Positions 26,110 through 35,508 of a stretch of DNA of 64,000 nucleotides are shown here, piece by piece. The DNA comes from Chitinophagaceae bacterium. Its GTDB lineage: Bacteria; Bacteroidota; Bacteroidia; Chitinophagales; Chitinophagaceae. Position 1 is the first letter of the stretch, and every line of letters starts with the position of its first letter. Made by a program: the position numbers and the translations under genes. The stretch spans positions 62,001-126,000 of the forward strand of contig JADKAM010000003.1 of NCBI GenBank assembly GCA_016715365.1, given 5' to 3'. The notes beneath the pieces were generated by a model. That model was given only the letters and a program-made list of their open reading frames with translations. It was not told where the DNA came from and did no database searches.

Positions 26110-26727
26110 ATGAGAAAAATTTACTTTTCCTTCTTTATTTCATTTTTTTTAGTTGCAGGCAGTTTTGCTCAGACAGTTGTTGTTGCGGGGGCAGATGCCG
26201 CAACACTTGCCGGCAATCCGTACTCAACTTTAAAAGCGGCTTTTGATAAAATAAACCTGGCATCGCAAACCGGAAATATTATCATCATTACCATAGCCGG
26301 AAATACAATTGAATCGGCCTCAGCTACATTGAATGCAGGTACCTGGACCTCTTTACTTATTAACCCCATTGGTAACTCAAGTGTAACCGGCAATATAGCA
26401 GATGCACTGGTAAAACTTAGTGGCGCAGATAATGTTACCATTGACGGGTTGAATGTTGCAGGCAATGCCCTGGCCATTAATAATTCAAGCAATATCATCG
26501 TTGCCAATGCTCTCCGTTTTGTTGATGATGCCAGCAATAATGTTATAAGGGACTGTAATTTACTTGGCAGTACCGGCGCTGCTGTTGGCACCGGTAGCGG
26601 TGTTGTTTACTTCAGCAGTGGCCTGGTTACCGGTAATGATAACAATACCATCGAAGAATGCAGTATCAGTGCATCTTCGGGCGGCAATCCTATTTGTGGT
26701 ATTTTTCTTTGGGTAGCAGTAATGTAA
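26110..26727 (+). CDS. T9SS cargo gene 3, N-terminal segment (frameshifted)
   Basis: This piece encodes a signal peptide (MRKIYFSFFISFFLVAGSFAQ) and the start of a beta-helix closely matching gene 1 (DNVTIDGLNVAGNALAINNSS, SISASSGGNP). The frame is lost at a run of five T (26702-26706). One additional T would restore GIFSLGSSNVIDNSNNT, which continues directly into the next segment. The stop at 26727 is thus produced by a one-base loss. Repaired, the gene spans 26110-30713 and encodes about 1,534 residues. Confidence 0.85.
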   Translation: MRKIYFSFFISFFLVAGSFAQTVVVAGADAATLAGNPYSTLKAAFDKINLASQTGNIIIITIAGNTIESASATLNAGTWTSLLINPIGNSSVTGNIADALVKLSGADNVTIDGLNVAGNALAINNSSNIIVANALRFVDDASNNVIRDCNLLGSTGAAVGTGSGVVYFSSGLVTGNDNNTIEECSISASSGGNPICGIFLWVAVM

Positions 26728-29700
26728 TTGATAACAGCAACAATACGCTCAGCGTTAACAACATTTCAGACTACTTTAATGCACTTGGAGCCTCAAACGG
26801 CATCAATATAAATTCTTTCAATGCCGGTTGGACTTTATTGAACAATGCACTTTATCAAACAGCCACCAGAACTTACACCGGTAATAATATTCACAGCGGA
26901 ATTTTAATAACATCCGGAAGTAATTACAACATATCCAATAATTTTATTGGTTTTGCAGCGCCCAACCAAACGGGTACAACCAATATGATCGGGCTGAGTT
27001 CAGGTTCTCTCGGAGGCAGTTTTCCATCGTCATTCACTCCTGGAGGAACAGCCAATTTCACCAGTTTTATCGGTATCAATTGTTCCTTTACTTCAGGTGG
27101 TACAGTTTCATCAATACAAAATAACAGGGTTGGCGGCATTGCCATATACTCCGGTACTACCAATGCTTTTACCGGTATTTACGTTGCCTCGGGCAATGCA
27201 GATATTGGCACGGTTACCGGCAATATTATTGGCAGCAATACCGGCGCCAGTTCAGTTTATGTGGCCTATGCTTCGGGAGGCTCGGCCTGGGGTATTAATT
27301 GTGCAAGCAGCAATACTGTTAACATTCAAAACAATATCATTGGCGGTATAGATGTTACGGGAACAACCAGCTCAACCGCTTCGGGCTTTATTGGTATTGA
27401 TGCAAGCGGTACCGGTTTATTTAGCATCAATAATAATTCAGTTGGAAATGATCTTCCTGATAATATACGCACGGGGTATTTATTAACCGGTGCCAATCTA
27501 TCCAACACAGCAGTTACCCCTACGGCTGCCAGCGGCTCATCGGCTGTTCATGGAATCAGAAGTTCTGCCGTTGCTGCTGCATTAACTATAACCAACAACC
27601 TGGTGCATGGTATACAGGTAAGCGGCACTGCTACCGCTTATAATGGTATAACCAATTCCGGCGCTGTTACCGGAACCATCAATCTTAACAATAACCAGCT
27701 TGGTAATATTGATGCCGGTGCAGTAAGATTTATGTTTAATAATACCGGCGTTGTCACGGGTATATCCAATACCGGTGCTACAGCTACCACTACGGTTAAT
27801 TTAAATAATAATTCCATTGAAGGTATTTTGGCAGTTAGCTTGACGAGCAATTTGACTGGTATACTTTCATCGGCTAATGCAGGTGTGGCAATTAATATCA
27901 ATAATAATAATTTAGGAAGCGCCAGTGCAGATTTTAACACGTACAGTGCGGCAACATCGAATACTATCTTTGGTTTTTTTAATAGTGGTGGAGTTGCTGG
28001 CAGTACAGCAATCTCCATTAGTAATAACAATATCAGGGGAATTTTACATTCGGTAACCGCTTCCGGGGACCATCGCTACATTTACAGCACCTTTGCCGGA
28101 GCAATACAAAATATAAATAATAATACCTTTACAAACCTAAGTGTAAATACAACGGGCGATGTAGTTTTTATTAACGAGGGGGGGAGTATGACGGCAACCG
28201 GTATAGAAAATTGCAGTAACAACAGTATTGTTACAGCCTTTAATAAAACGGCAGCAGGGAGTACGGTAGCTTTTTACATTGGAGGAGGTTCTTCTGTTAA
28301 TGGGTCAACCGTGACGCAGACCGGTAACAATTTTTCTAATGTTACGCTAACAGGTGCTACTGTACTGCTGGGTTGGCTTAATGGCGATGGACTCAGTAAC
28401 ATAAGCGGACCCACCAAAACAATTACCGGCAATATTTTTAATAATATTAACATAGGCGCTGCTGTTGCCTTTATTCTGAGAGTTGAATACTCCGGCAGTA
28501 ACAGCCTGGTTTCGTCAAATACCATTTCAAATATTACCAGTGCAGGTAGTCTTCTGGGAGCTATTAGTTATGGATTTCAAAATGGCCAGGGAACACACAC
28601 TATTCATTCAAACAGCATTTCAAACCTTTCTACAACGGTTACCGGCGCAAGTGAGGTTTATGGAATTTCGGCCGGGTACATAAGTATTCCTACACTTAAT
28701 GTAAATAATAATTTGATAACAGGTTTATCTGCAACCGGCCCAAGCACTGGCATAATTGGCATTAGAATAACGGATGGAAATACTGTTAATGTAAATAGTA
28801 ATAGTATCAATACATTTACCGGTAGCGGCACTACAAATCCATCAGCTGCCGGTATTTCAGTACTTGGTGCTGCTACGGTTAATGTGGGATACAATAAAAT
28901 TCATACCATTAATCAAACAGGCATTAATACAGCAACCGCTCCTGTAGTTTTAGGTATTTCACTTGCAGGCGGATTAAATGTAACTGCTCATAATAATTTT
29001 GTTGCTGATTTAAATGCGGTTAATACTCCTTTTGCAGATGCTATAAGAGGAATTAGTGTTAGCTCAACCACACCACTCAGTACATACAATTTATACCATA
29101 ATTCTATTCACGTCAATTCAGCATCAGCGCTTGCAACATCAGGTACTTCGGGTATTTATCATACAACCAACGCAACCGCCACCACTGCTGCTTTAAATAT
29201 GATCGACAATATTATTGTTAATACCTCTGCTTCTGCCGGTGCAGGTGTGACTGCAGCTTACCGCCGTTCAAATGCAACACTTACTAATTTTGCATCCACA
29301 TCTAATTATAATTTATTGTATGCAGGTACACCATCAGCCACCAACCTGATCTTTTATGATGGTACCAACAGTGATCAAACTTTAGCGGCATACCAGGCAA
29401 GGGTTGCAGCAAGAGATGCGAACTCCATCAGTTCTTTTCCAAATTTCACTTCTTCAACCGATCTTCATTTAACGCCTGATAATTGCAGTATCGACAGCAA
29501 GGGAATACCTGTTGCAGGCTTTACAAATGATATAGATGCCGATACCCGCAGTATTACCATACCTGATATGGGTGCCGATGAATTTGATGCATACAATGCC
29601 GGCGTTTTAGCAGGCATTGTAAGTACAGCAGTTTGCTCAAATAAAGCTGTTGTAAATACCGGAACCATTTATACCGATGCAAGCTGTAATCTTATTGCAA

Positions 29701-30713
29701 GGGTGTTGCCATCCGGCGTCAGTCCGGTTACCGGAATAATAAATACCTGTGTAACTATGGACGCTGCACAACTTTATTTTAATGGCGAGCCTTATGTACA
29801 GCGCCATTACGATTTAGAGCCGGCAACAAACCCGGCTACGGCCACAGCTACCATTACCATGTACTTTACCGATGCAGCGTTTGCATTATACAATGCAACA
29901 AACCCCGTATGGCCAGCCTTACCAACTGTGGCTGGCGGCGGATTATTAGACCCAAATTTAACAAACCTGAAAGTTACCCAGTTTCATGGTACGCCAACAG
30001 GCGGTTTGCCAACATCTACCCCCGGCAATTATACCGGCACCAGGGTTCTGTTAACTCCTGTAAGTGTGGTATTAACCGGAAGTATTTGGGCAGTAACCGT
30101 AGATGTTTCCGGCTTCAGTGGTTTTTATGTACACACCAATAACTTTAATGCACCGCTGCCCATTACAGTAAACTATTTAACCGGCCGCAAACAAGGCAGT
30201 AATCATGTATTAAACTGGAAAGTTACCTGTGTAAGCACACCACGTACAACGATGACACTGGAACGCAGCAGTGATGCCCGCAATTACTCAGGCATCAATA
30301 CCATTACTGCCGATGCGGCAAGATGCAACCAGCCATTTGATTATACCGATGCAAATCCATTAACAGGCATGAACTATTACCGCCTTAAAATGGTGGATGC
30401 CGATGGTAAAGTAACTTACAGTACAACCGTTGCTTTACTACATGCAGTTAAAGGTTTTGATATCATCAGCATGGCACCCAACCCGGTTGTAACGGATCAT
30501 TTTAAACTGAATATAGCCAGTGCACAATCATCAAAAATGGAACTCACGATTTTTGATATGCAGGGCCGTTTGGTAAACAGGCAACAGATTTCGGTAATTG
30601 CCGGTTACAACAGTTTACCGGTTCATATTAAAGATCTTTCTGCAGGAACTTATACCATCCGTGTAGCTATGGCCGGTGAACAATCTAAAATTATACGTTT
30701 TGTAAAACAGTAG
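26658..30713 (+). CDS. T9SS cargo gene 3, main segment with C-terminal sorting domain
   Basis: Homology with gene 1 begins near 26703 in this frame; the ATG at 26658 lies in overlapping out-of-frame DNA and is not a real start. The segment holds beta-helix rungs (INVNNNLINSID-type, NNISDYFNALGASNGININ, NFIGFAAPNQTGTTNMIG), the GADEFD cap, and the shared domain (STAVCSNKAVVNTGTIYTD, TQFHGTPTGGLPT). It ends with the common module and T9SS signal (APNPVVTDHFKLNIAS ... IIRFVKQ). Its 3' end looks mosaic: about 180 bp match gene 1 with three differences, then a 38-bp block is identical to gene 2. The protein should be exported if the gene is functional or repaired. Confidence 0.87.
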   Translation: MQYQCIFGRQSYLWYFSLGSSNVIDNSNNTLSVNNISDYFNALGASNGININSFNAGWTLLNNALYQTATRTYTGNNIHSGILITSGSNYNISNNFIGFAAPNQTGTTNMIGLSSGSLGGSFPSSFTPGGTANFTSFIGINCSFTSGGTVSSIQNNRVGGIAIYSGTTNAFTGIYVASGNADIGTVTGNIIGSNTGASSVYVAYASGGSAWGINCASSNTVNIQNNIIGGIDVTGTTSSTASGFIGIDASGTGLFSINNNSVGNDLPDNIRTGYLLTGANLSNTAVTPTAASGSSAVHGIRSSAVAAALTITNNLVHGIQVSGTATAYNGITNSGAVTGTINLNNNQLGNIDAGAVRFMFNNTGVVTGISNTGATATTTVNLNNNSIEGILAVSLTSNLTGILSSANAGVAININNNNLGSASADFNTYSAATSNTIFGFFNSGGVAGSTAISISNNNIRGILHSVTASGDHRYIYSTFAGAIQNINNNTFTNLSVNTTGDVVFINEGGSMTATGIENCSNNSIVTAFNKTAAGSTVAFYIGGGSSVNGSTVTQTGNNFSNVTLTGATVLLGWLNGDGLSNISGPTKTITGNIFNNINIGAAVAFILRVEYSGSNSLVSSNTISNITSAGSLLGAISYGFQNGQGTHTIHSNSISNLSTTVTGASEVYGISAGYISIPTLNVNNNLITGLSATGPSTGIIGIRITDGNTVNVNSNSINTFTGSGTTNPSAAGISVLGAATVNVGYNKIHTINQTGINTATAPVVLGISLAGGLNVTAHNNFVADLNAVNTPFADAIRGISVSSTTPLSTYNLYHNSIHVNSASALATSGTSGIYHTTNATATTAALNMIDNIIVNTSASAGAGVTAAYRRSNATLTNFASTSNYNLLYAGTPSATNLIFYDGTNSDQTLAAYQARVAARDANSISSFPNFTSSTDLHLTPDNCSIDSKGIPVAGFTNDIDADTRSITIPDMGADEFDAYNAGVLAGIVSTAVCSNKAVVNTGTIYTDASCNLIARVLPSGVSPVTGIINTCVTMDAAQLYFNGEPYVQRHYDLEPATNPATATATITMYFTDAAFALYNATNPVWPALPTVAGGGLLDPNLTNLKVTQFHGTPTGGLPTSTPGNYTGTRVLLTPVSVVLTGSIWAVTVDVSGFSGFYVHTNNFNAPLPITVNYLTGRKQGSNHVLNWKVTCVSTPRTTMTLERSSDARNYSGINTITADAARCNQPFDYTDANPLTGMNYYRLKMVDADGKVTYSTTVALLHAVKGFDIISMAPNPVVTDHFKLNIASAQSSKMELTIFDMQGRLVNRQQISVIAGYNSLPVHIKDLSAGTYTIRVAMAGEQSKIIRFVKQ

Positions 30714-30733
30714 TTATTAACCGGTTGCTTAAT

Positions 30734-30770
30734 AAAAGCCCTGTAAGCTGTAAAACTATACAGGGCTTTT
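30734..30770 (+). terminator. Terminator after T9SS cargo gene 3
   Basis: AAAAGCCCTGTA and TACAGGGCTTTT form the stem, with a 13-nt loop and T-rich tail. Confidence 0.88.
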
Positions 30771-30970
30771 GTATTTTATGTGGAAATCTTAATGCATAAT
30801 TAATACAGGCAAGAGCAACTTTTTTCTGTATTTAGGTATCTTGCACAAGATTCCGGCACTTGTTTTGGCCGAAAGTACTCTGTAAATCACCAACTAATTA
30901 AACCATTGCCAGCAAACGGTTAATTTAACCGGTGGTAATTTTATTTTAAAACCAATATTAAAAACAGATC

Positions 30971-33900
30971 ATGAAGAAAATTTACGTACTTATTTTTTTG
31001 ATTTTTGGAAGCGTGGTTGTTTGGGGACAAACTTCTTATACTTCAACAGCTGTAGGAACAGCCTGGAATGCTTTACGATGGAATAATGCTGCTGATGCTC
31101 CACCATATACTTCAACTTTTACTGCAAATAATATAGCCAGTTTTACTTCAGGCACTTATTCTTTTGCAGGTATGGGCGCAGCTGTCAATGTAGGAAACAT
31201 TATTGTAGCAAGTGGAGTGACCGTGAACTTTGTAAGTATTGGAAGCACATTTGGAACAGGCGGTTTGGTGCGTACAATAGATGTTGGCGCTGGAGGTCTC
31301 TTTGACTTTAATGCACAGGCAATTTCGGTAGCAGGAGGAACAGGGTTTATTAAAAATGGTACTGGTGTTTTTGCCACAGGAGGCGGAACTTACACTGGTG
31401 GTTTTGTTATTAACGCAGGAACGGTTATTGCAAGAGGAACGACCGGATTCGGAAGTGGTGGAGCTAATTTTCTTACATTAAATGGTGGAACTTTAGCCGC
31501 TAATGGAAACAGGGCTTTTGCAAATACACGTTTTCCAGGTGGCATTACTATTGGTGGTGATATTCAGCTTGGTGAGATACCGGCTAACGTAGCCCTGGCA
31601 TCTAATATAGCTAATTTACAATTTGATAACAATGTTTCTCTTGGAGCGTCTACGAGAACTATCACTTTGGGTAATGCAGGAACAAATACTTTTACCGGAA
31701 TTATCTCAAATACAAGTGGTGGTTTAACGATAGCAGCTAATGCAAATGGAACTACAGGTAGTGTTATCATTTCAGGTGCTAATACTTATACAGGCGCAAC
31801 TACTATTACCGGAGGAACCTTAACCACCGGTGCAGCAAACACAATACCTCTTGGCGCAACCATGACGCTTGGTGGTGGAACTTTACGAACAGGTACAGGT
31901 GCAGGTTTTACTCAATCAACAGGTACACTTAACCTTTCTGCCAATTCTACCATTACTTTAGGAACCGGTGTTCACACACTGAGCTTTGCAAACAGCAGTG
32001 CAGTTCCCTGGACCGCAGGCCAAACCTTAACCATCACCGGCTGGGCAGGTGGTTATAATGGTACGTCGGGTACTGCAGGTCAAATATTTGTTGGTGCAGA
32101 TGCTACCGGTTTAACTGCCGGCCAGCTGGCACAAATTACATTCAGGGATGGATCTAATAATCCTTTTCCGGCTGTAATACTTGCAACAGGTGAAGTAGTA
32201 CCCGGTGCGGCTATCAGCGTACCAGATATTGCTTTATCATCTCCCAACCCGGCTGTTGCCGCTGGAAATATTGTACAAGGCAGCTCCAATAATGTTATTT
32301 ACAGGTTTGACCTGGCAGTAACCACGGCCAATGCCGCCTTAACCGGTGTTACCATTACCACAGCAGGTACATATGCAGCCACTGATTTTACCAATTTCAG
32401 GTGCTGGTATTCGGCTGATAATATTTTTGATGCCGGCACAGACGTGCTTTTATCAAGCATTACTCCGGCTGTTGCAGGAGCCCAGGCATTTACGCCTTTT
32501 ACCAATCAAACCATCAACAACGGCAGTACCGGATTTATTTTTATTACGGCCACTGTACCTTGTACAGCCGTGCTTAGTAATACTATTTCTGTAAATGCCA
32601 TCACTACGGCCGATATTACTTTTACGAGCGGTAATAAAACCGGAACTGCATTTGCAGGCGATGCACAAACTATTATTGCAGGATCACCTAATGATGTAAC
32701 TATCCCGGGTGCTTCTGTTGCCAATTTAAGTTCATCACTTAGCTGGGTAACTCCCACCGGTTGTTTTGATGAAATTTTAATTGTAGCAAGAGCAACCAGT
32801 GCCAATGACGGGACACCAACCGGAGACGGAACAGCCTATACCGCAAATGCTGCGTATGGCTCAGGTACGGGCTTAGGCAGTGGGTTTGTTGTATATAAAG
32901 GTCCTTCTACTTCTCCTCAACCCGTAACCGGTTTAACAAACGGTACCCCTTATTTTTATAAATTCTTTACCAGGAGCGGTACCACCTGGAGCGCCGGTGT
33001 GGAAGTAAGTGCAACACCTGCTGTGGTAAGTGTTGCTACTGATTATTACCGTTCTGTTGCTCCCGGTGGTCCATGGGGTAGTACCGGTACCTGGGAATCT
33101 TCTTCTGATAATGCGACCTGGATCGCTGCTACATTAGTACCTACCGCAGCTGCCAATACCATTACCATACGCAACACTGCCAATGTTACTGTAGCGGCAG
33201 CGGCTGGCGGCGACCAGGTAGTTGTGGATGCAGGTGCCTCTTTAATATTAAATGCAAATTTCACTTTGGCAGATGGTGCAGGAACCGACCTGGTTGTAAA
33301 CGGTACCGTAACGAATCTTTTGGGTACATTTACTTCTACCGGAACTGCTGCTTTTAACGCTGGAAGTGTTTACCAACATAACAGAAACGGAAGTCCGGTA
33401 TTAACAGCAACCTGGGATCCTGCTTCTACCGTAGAGATCAATGGAATTGCCGGAACCCAGCCAACCGGTTTGGGACAAACTTTTGGCCACTTTACCTGGA
33501 ACAGTACAGGCCAAACAGGAAATATTGGTTTAGGAAATCCTGCAGGGTTTGCCATTGCCGGTAATTTAACGGTTACCAGCACTGGTGGGGTTACCAACAG
33601 GGCATTCAGGTTTACATCCAATACTGCTTATACACTTTCAGTAGGAGGAAATCTTATTTTAAACGGAGGTCATTTAGGATTGAGCAGTGGTTCGGGTACC
33701 ATGGCGTTAACAGTAGCCGGTGATGTTTCTGTTTCAAACAACAGCGAACTGTATATGAGCCAGACAGGTTCAGGTGCCAGTACACTTAACATCGGCGGAA
33801 ACCTTTCTGTTTCAACCGGAACAATTACAGAGACCGGTTCCTCTACCGCATCATTGATCGTATTTAATAAAGCCGGAACACAAACATTCAGCGCAACTGC

Positions 33901-35392
33901 CGCAGTATTATCGAACGATCTTAACTATATAATTTTTACCGGTTCTACACTTGTGTTGAATAACAGCTTACCGGTAAACACAGGCAGGTTGTTTACCGTT
34001 GATGGTACACTTGATTGCGGAATACTTTCGGTAAATGGAACAGGAGCCGTTACGGTTAGTAACGGAGGAAGGATAAGGCTTGGTTCATTGAATGCTGCCG
34101 ATGCAGTTGCCGATAATATTTCTGCGTCTGGTGGTCTTACTTTAAATACCGGGTCAACCGTTGAATTTAACGGGCTGGCAGCCCAGTTTGCAGCTGCCAG
34201 AACTTTCTCCATTGCTGAGATCAACAACATCAATGGCGTTACCTTAACCGGTGCAGTACTGGTAACTGATGTACTTGGTTTAACAAACGGTATTATTACC
34301 ACCACTGCGGTCAACCTGTTAACGATGGGTGTAGCATCATCTTATACTGGTGGTAATTCAAATGCGAGTTATGTAAACGGCCCGGTTAAAAAGATCGGTA
34401 ACACTGCATTCATTTTCCCGGTAGGTAAAGCAAATGGTTATGTACCCATTGGGGTTAGCAATTTTGCCGGGGCTTCTGCACCAACTGATGAGTTTACTGC
34501 TGAGTACATCAGGGCCAGCGGGGCTGCATTGGGTGCTAACGCAGCAATTCCGGCAGTTAATCGTATCAGTGCCTGTGAGTATTGGACCCTGGATGCAATT
34601 GGAACACCAACTGTTGATCTTACTTTATACTGGAATGCAAATAATCCTTGTAACGGTACTTATATTTCAAACGTTGCAGATATTGAAGTTGTACATTTTA
34701 ATGGTACCAACTGGAATACCAGCAGTGTTGGATTTAGCTCCAAAACCGGTACACCGGCAGCCGGCGATATTACCTGGACAAATGTGAGTACATTCAGTCC
34801 GTTTACTTTAGCCAGCAGTTCAGCTGCCAATCCATTGCCTATCACCATTAATTATTTTAACGGCACCAGGAGCAATGGCAACCATTTATTAAACTGGAAA
34901 GTTACCTGTATTAGCACACCAAGTGCCACCATTGAAATTGAACGCAGTGCAGATGGACAAAACTACAGCAGCATCTACAGTATTGTTGCAACTGCTGTAC
35001 GTTGCCAGCAGCCATTTAACTATACCGATAACCAACCTGTAAAAGGCATCAACTATTACCGCCTTAAAATGACCGATGTGGATGGTAAAATAACTTACAG
35101 TACTACAGTTACTTTAATAAATGCTGTTAAGGGAATTGATGTAATGAACATTGCACCAAACCCGATTGTAAACGGTGCATTTAATGTAAAAATCAGCACA
35201 GCCGAAAAAACACCAATGGAACTGGTGATTACCGATATGCAGGGCAGGATATTACAGAAACAAGCTGTGAATATGATTGCCGGCTTTAACCAGGTACCCA
35301 TGAATGTACAAAACCTGGCAGCAGGTACTTACCAGTTGTTTGGCCATTCAGCCGATGGCAGAACAAGGGTATTGCGGTTTGTGATTCAATAA
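30971..35392 (+). CDS. T9SS cargo gene 4, autotransporter-strand repeat protein
   Basis: A 1,473-residue protein with a signal peptide (MKKIYVLIFLIFGSVVVWGQ). Its N-terminal third carries autotransporter-associated beta-strand repeats (GTGVFATGGGTYTGGFVINAGT, SGANTYTGATTITGGTL) rather than the Asn-rich rungs of genes 1-3. A domain from about residue 415 (VPDIALSSPNPAVAAGNIVQG) and an Fn3-like part come next. From about residue 687 there is a module (DYYRSVAPGGPWGSTGTWESS) that also opens gene 5. Beta-strand-rich sequence, the common C-terminal module (NYFNGTRSNGNHLLNWKVTC) and a T9SS type-A signal (IAPNPIVNGAFN ... VLRFVIQ) finish it. It has its own terminator. Confidence 0.9.
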   Translation: MKKIYVLIFLIFGSVVVWGQTSYTSTAVGTAWNALRWNNAADAPPYTSTFTANNIASFTSGTYSFAGMGAAVNVGNIIVASGVTVNFVSIGSTFGTGGLVRTIDVGAGGLFDFNAQAISVAGGTGFIKNGTGVFATGGGTYTGGFVINAGTVIARGTTGFGSGGANFLTLNGGTLAANGNRAFANTRFPGGITIGGDIQLGEIPANVALASNIANLQFDNNVSLGASTRTITLGNAGTNTFTGIISNTSGGLTIAANANGTTGSVIISGANTYTGATTITGGTLTTGAANTIPLGATMTLGGGTLRTGTGAGFTQSTGTLNLSANSTITLGTGVHTLSFANSSAVPWTAGQTLTITGWAGGYNGTSGTAGQIFVGADATGLTAGQLAQITFRDGSNNPFPAVILATGEVVPGAAISVPDIALSSPNPAVAAGNIVQGSSNNVIYRFDLAVTTANAALTGVTITTAGTYAATDFTNFRCWYSADNIFDAGTDVLLSSITPAVAGAQAFTPFTNQTINNGSTGFIFITATVPCTAVLSNTISVNAITTADITFTSGNKTGTAFAGDAQTIIAGSPNDVTIPGASVANLSSSLSWVTPTGCFDEILIVARATSANDGTPTGDGTAYTANAAYGSGTGLGSGFVVYKGPSTSPQPVTGLTNGTPYFYKFFTRSGTTWSAGVEVSATPAVVSVATDYYRSVAPGGPWGSTGTWESSSDNATWIAATLVPTAAANTITIRNTANVTVAAAAGGDQVVVDAGASLILNANFTLADGAGTDLVVNGTVTNLLGTFTSTGTAAFNAGSVYQHNRNGSPVLTATWDPASTVEINGIAGTQPTGLGQTFGHFTWNSTGQTGNIGLGNPAGFAIAGNLTVTSTGGVTNRAFRFTSNTAYTLSVGGNLILNGGHLGLSSGSGTMALTVAGDVSVSNNSELYMSQTGSGASTLNIGGNLSVSTGTITETGSSTASLIVFNKAGTQTFSATAAVLSNDLNYIIFTGSTLVLNNSLPVNTGRLFTVDGTLDCGILSVNGTGAVTVSNGGRIRLGSLNAADAVADNISASGGLTLNTGSTVEFNGLAAQFAAARTFSIAEINNINGVTLTGAVLVTDVLGLTNGIITTTAVNLLTMGVASSYTGGNSNASYVNGPVKKIGNTAFIFPVGKANGYVPIGVSNFAGASAPTDEFTAEYIRASGAALGANAAIPAVNRISACEYWTLDAIGTPTVDLTLYWNANNPCNGTYISNVADIEVVHFNGTNWNTSSVGFSSKTGTPAAGDITWTNVSTFSPFTLASSSAANPLPITINYFNGTRSNGNHLLNWKVTCISTPSATIEIERSADGQNYSSIYSIVATAVRCQQPFNYTDNQPVKGINYYRLKMTDVDGKITYSTTVTLINAVKGIDVMNIAPNPIVNGAFNVKISTAEKTPMELVITDMQGRILQKQAVNMIAGFNQVPMNVQNLAAGTYQLFGHSADGRTRVLRFVIQ

Positions 35393-35411
35393 AATTTTTA
35401 CGATCATACTA

Positions 35412-35448
35412 TAAAAAAATCCTGCTTTTATTAGCGGGATTTTTTTTG
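35412..35448 (+). terminator. Terminator after T9SS cargo gene 4
   Basis: AAAAAATCCTGC and GCGGGATTTTTTTT form a stem with one G-T pair and a long T-run. Confidence 0.85.
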
Positions 35449-35508
35449 TAGATTTATATCACCCTATTTCAATATCCCGGAACGGCCATTTTTTAATGAT
35501 TACCGGAT

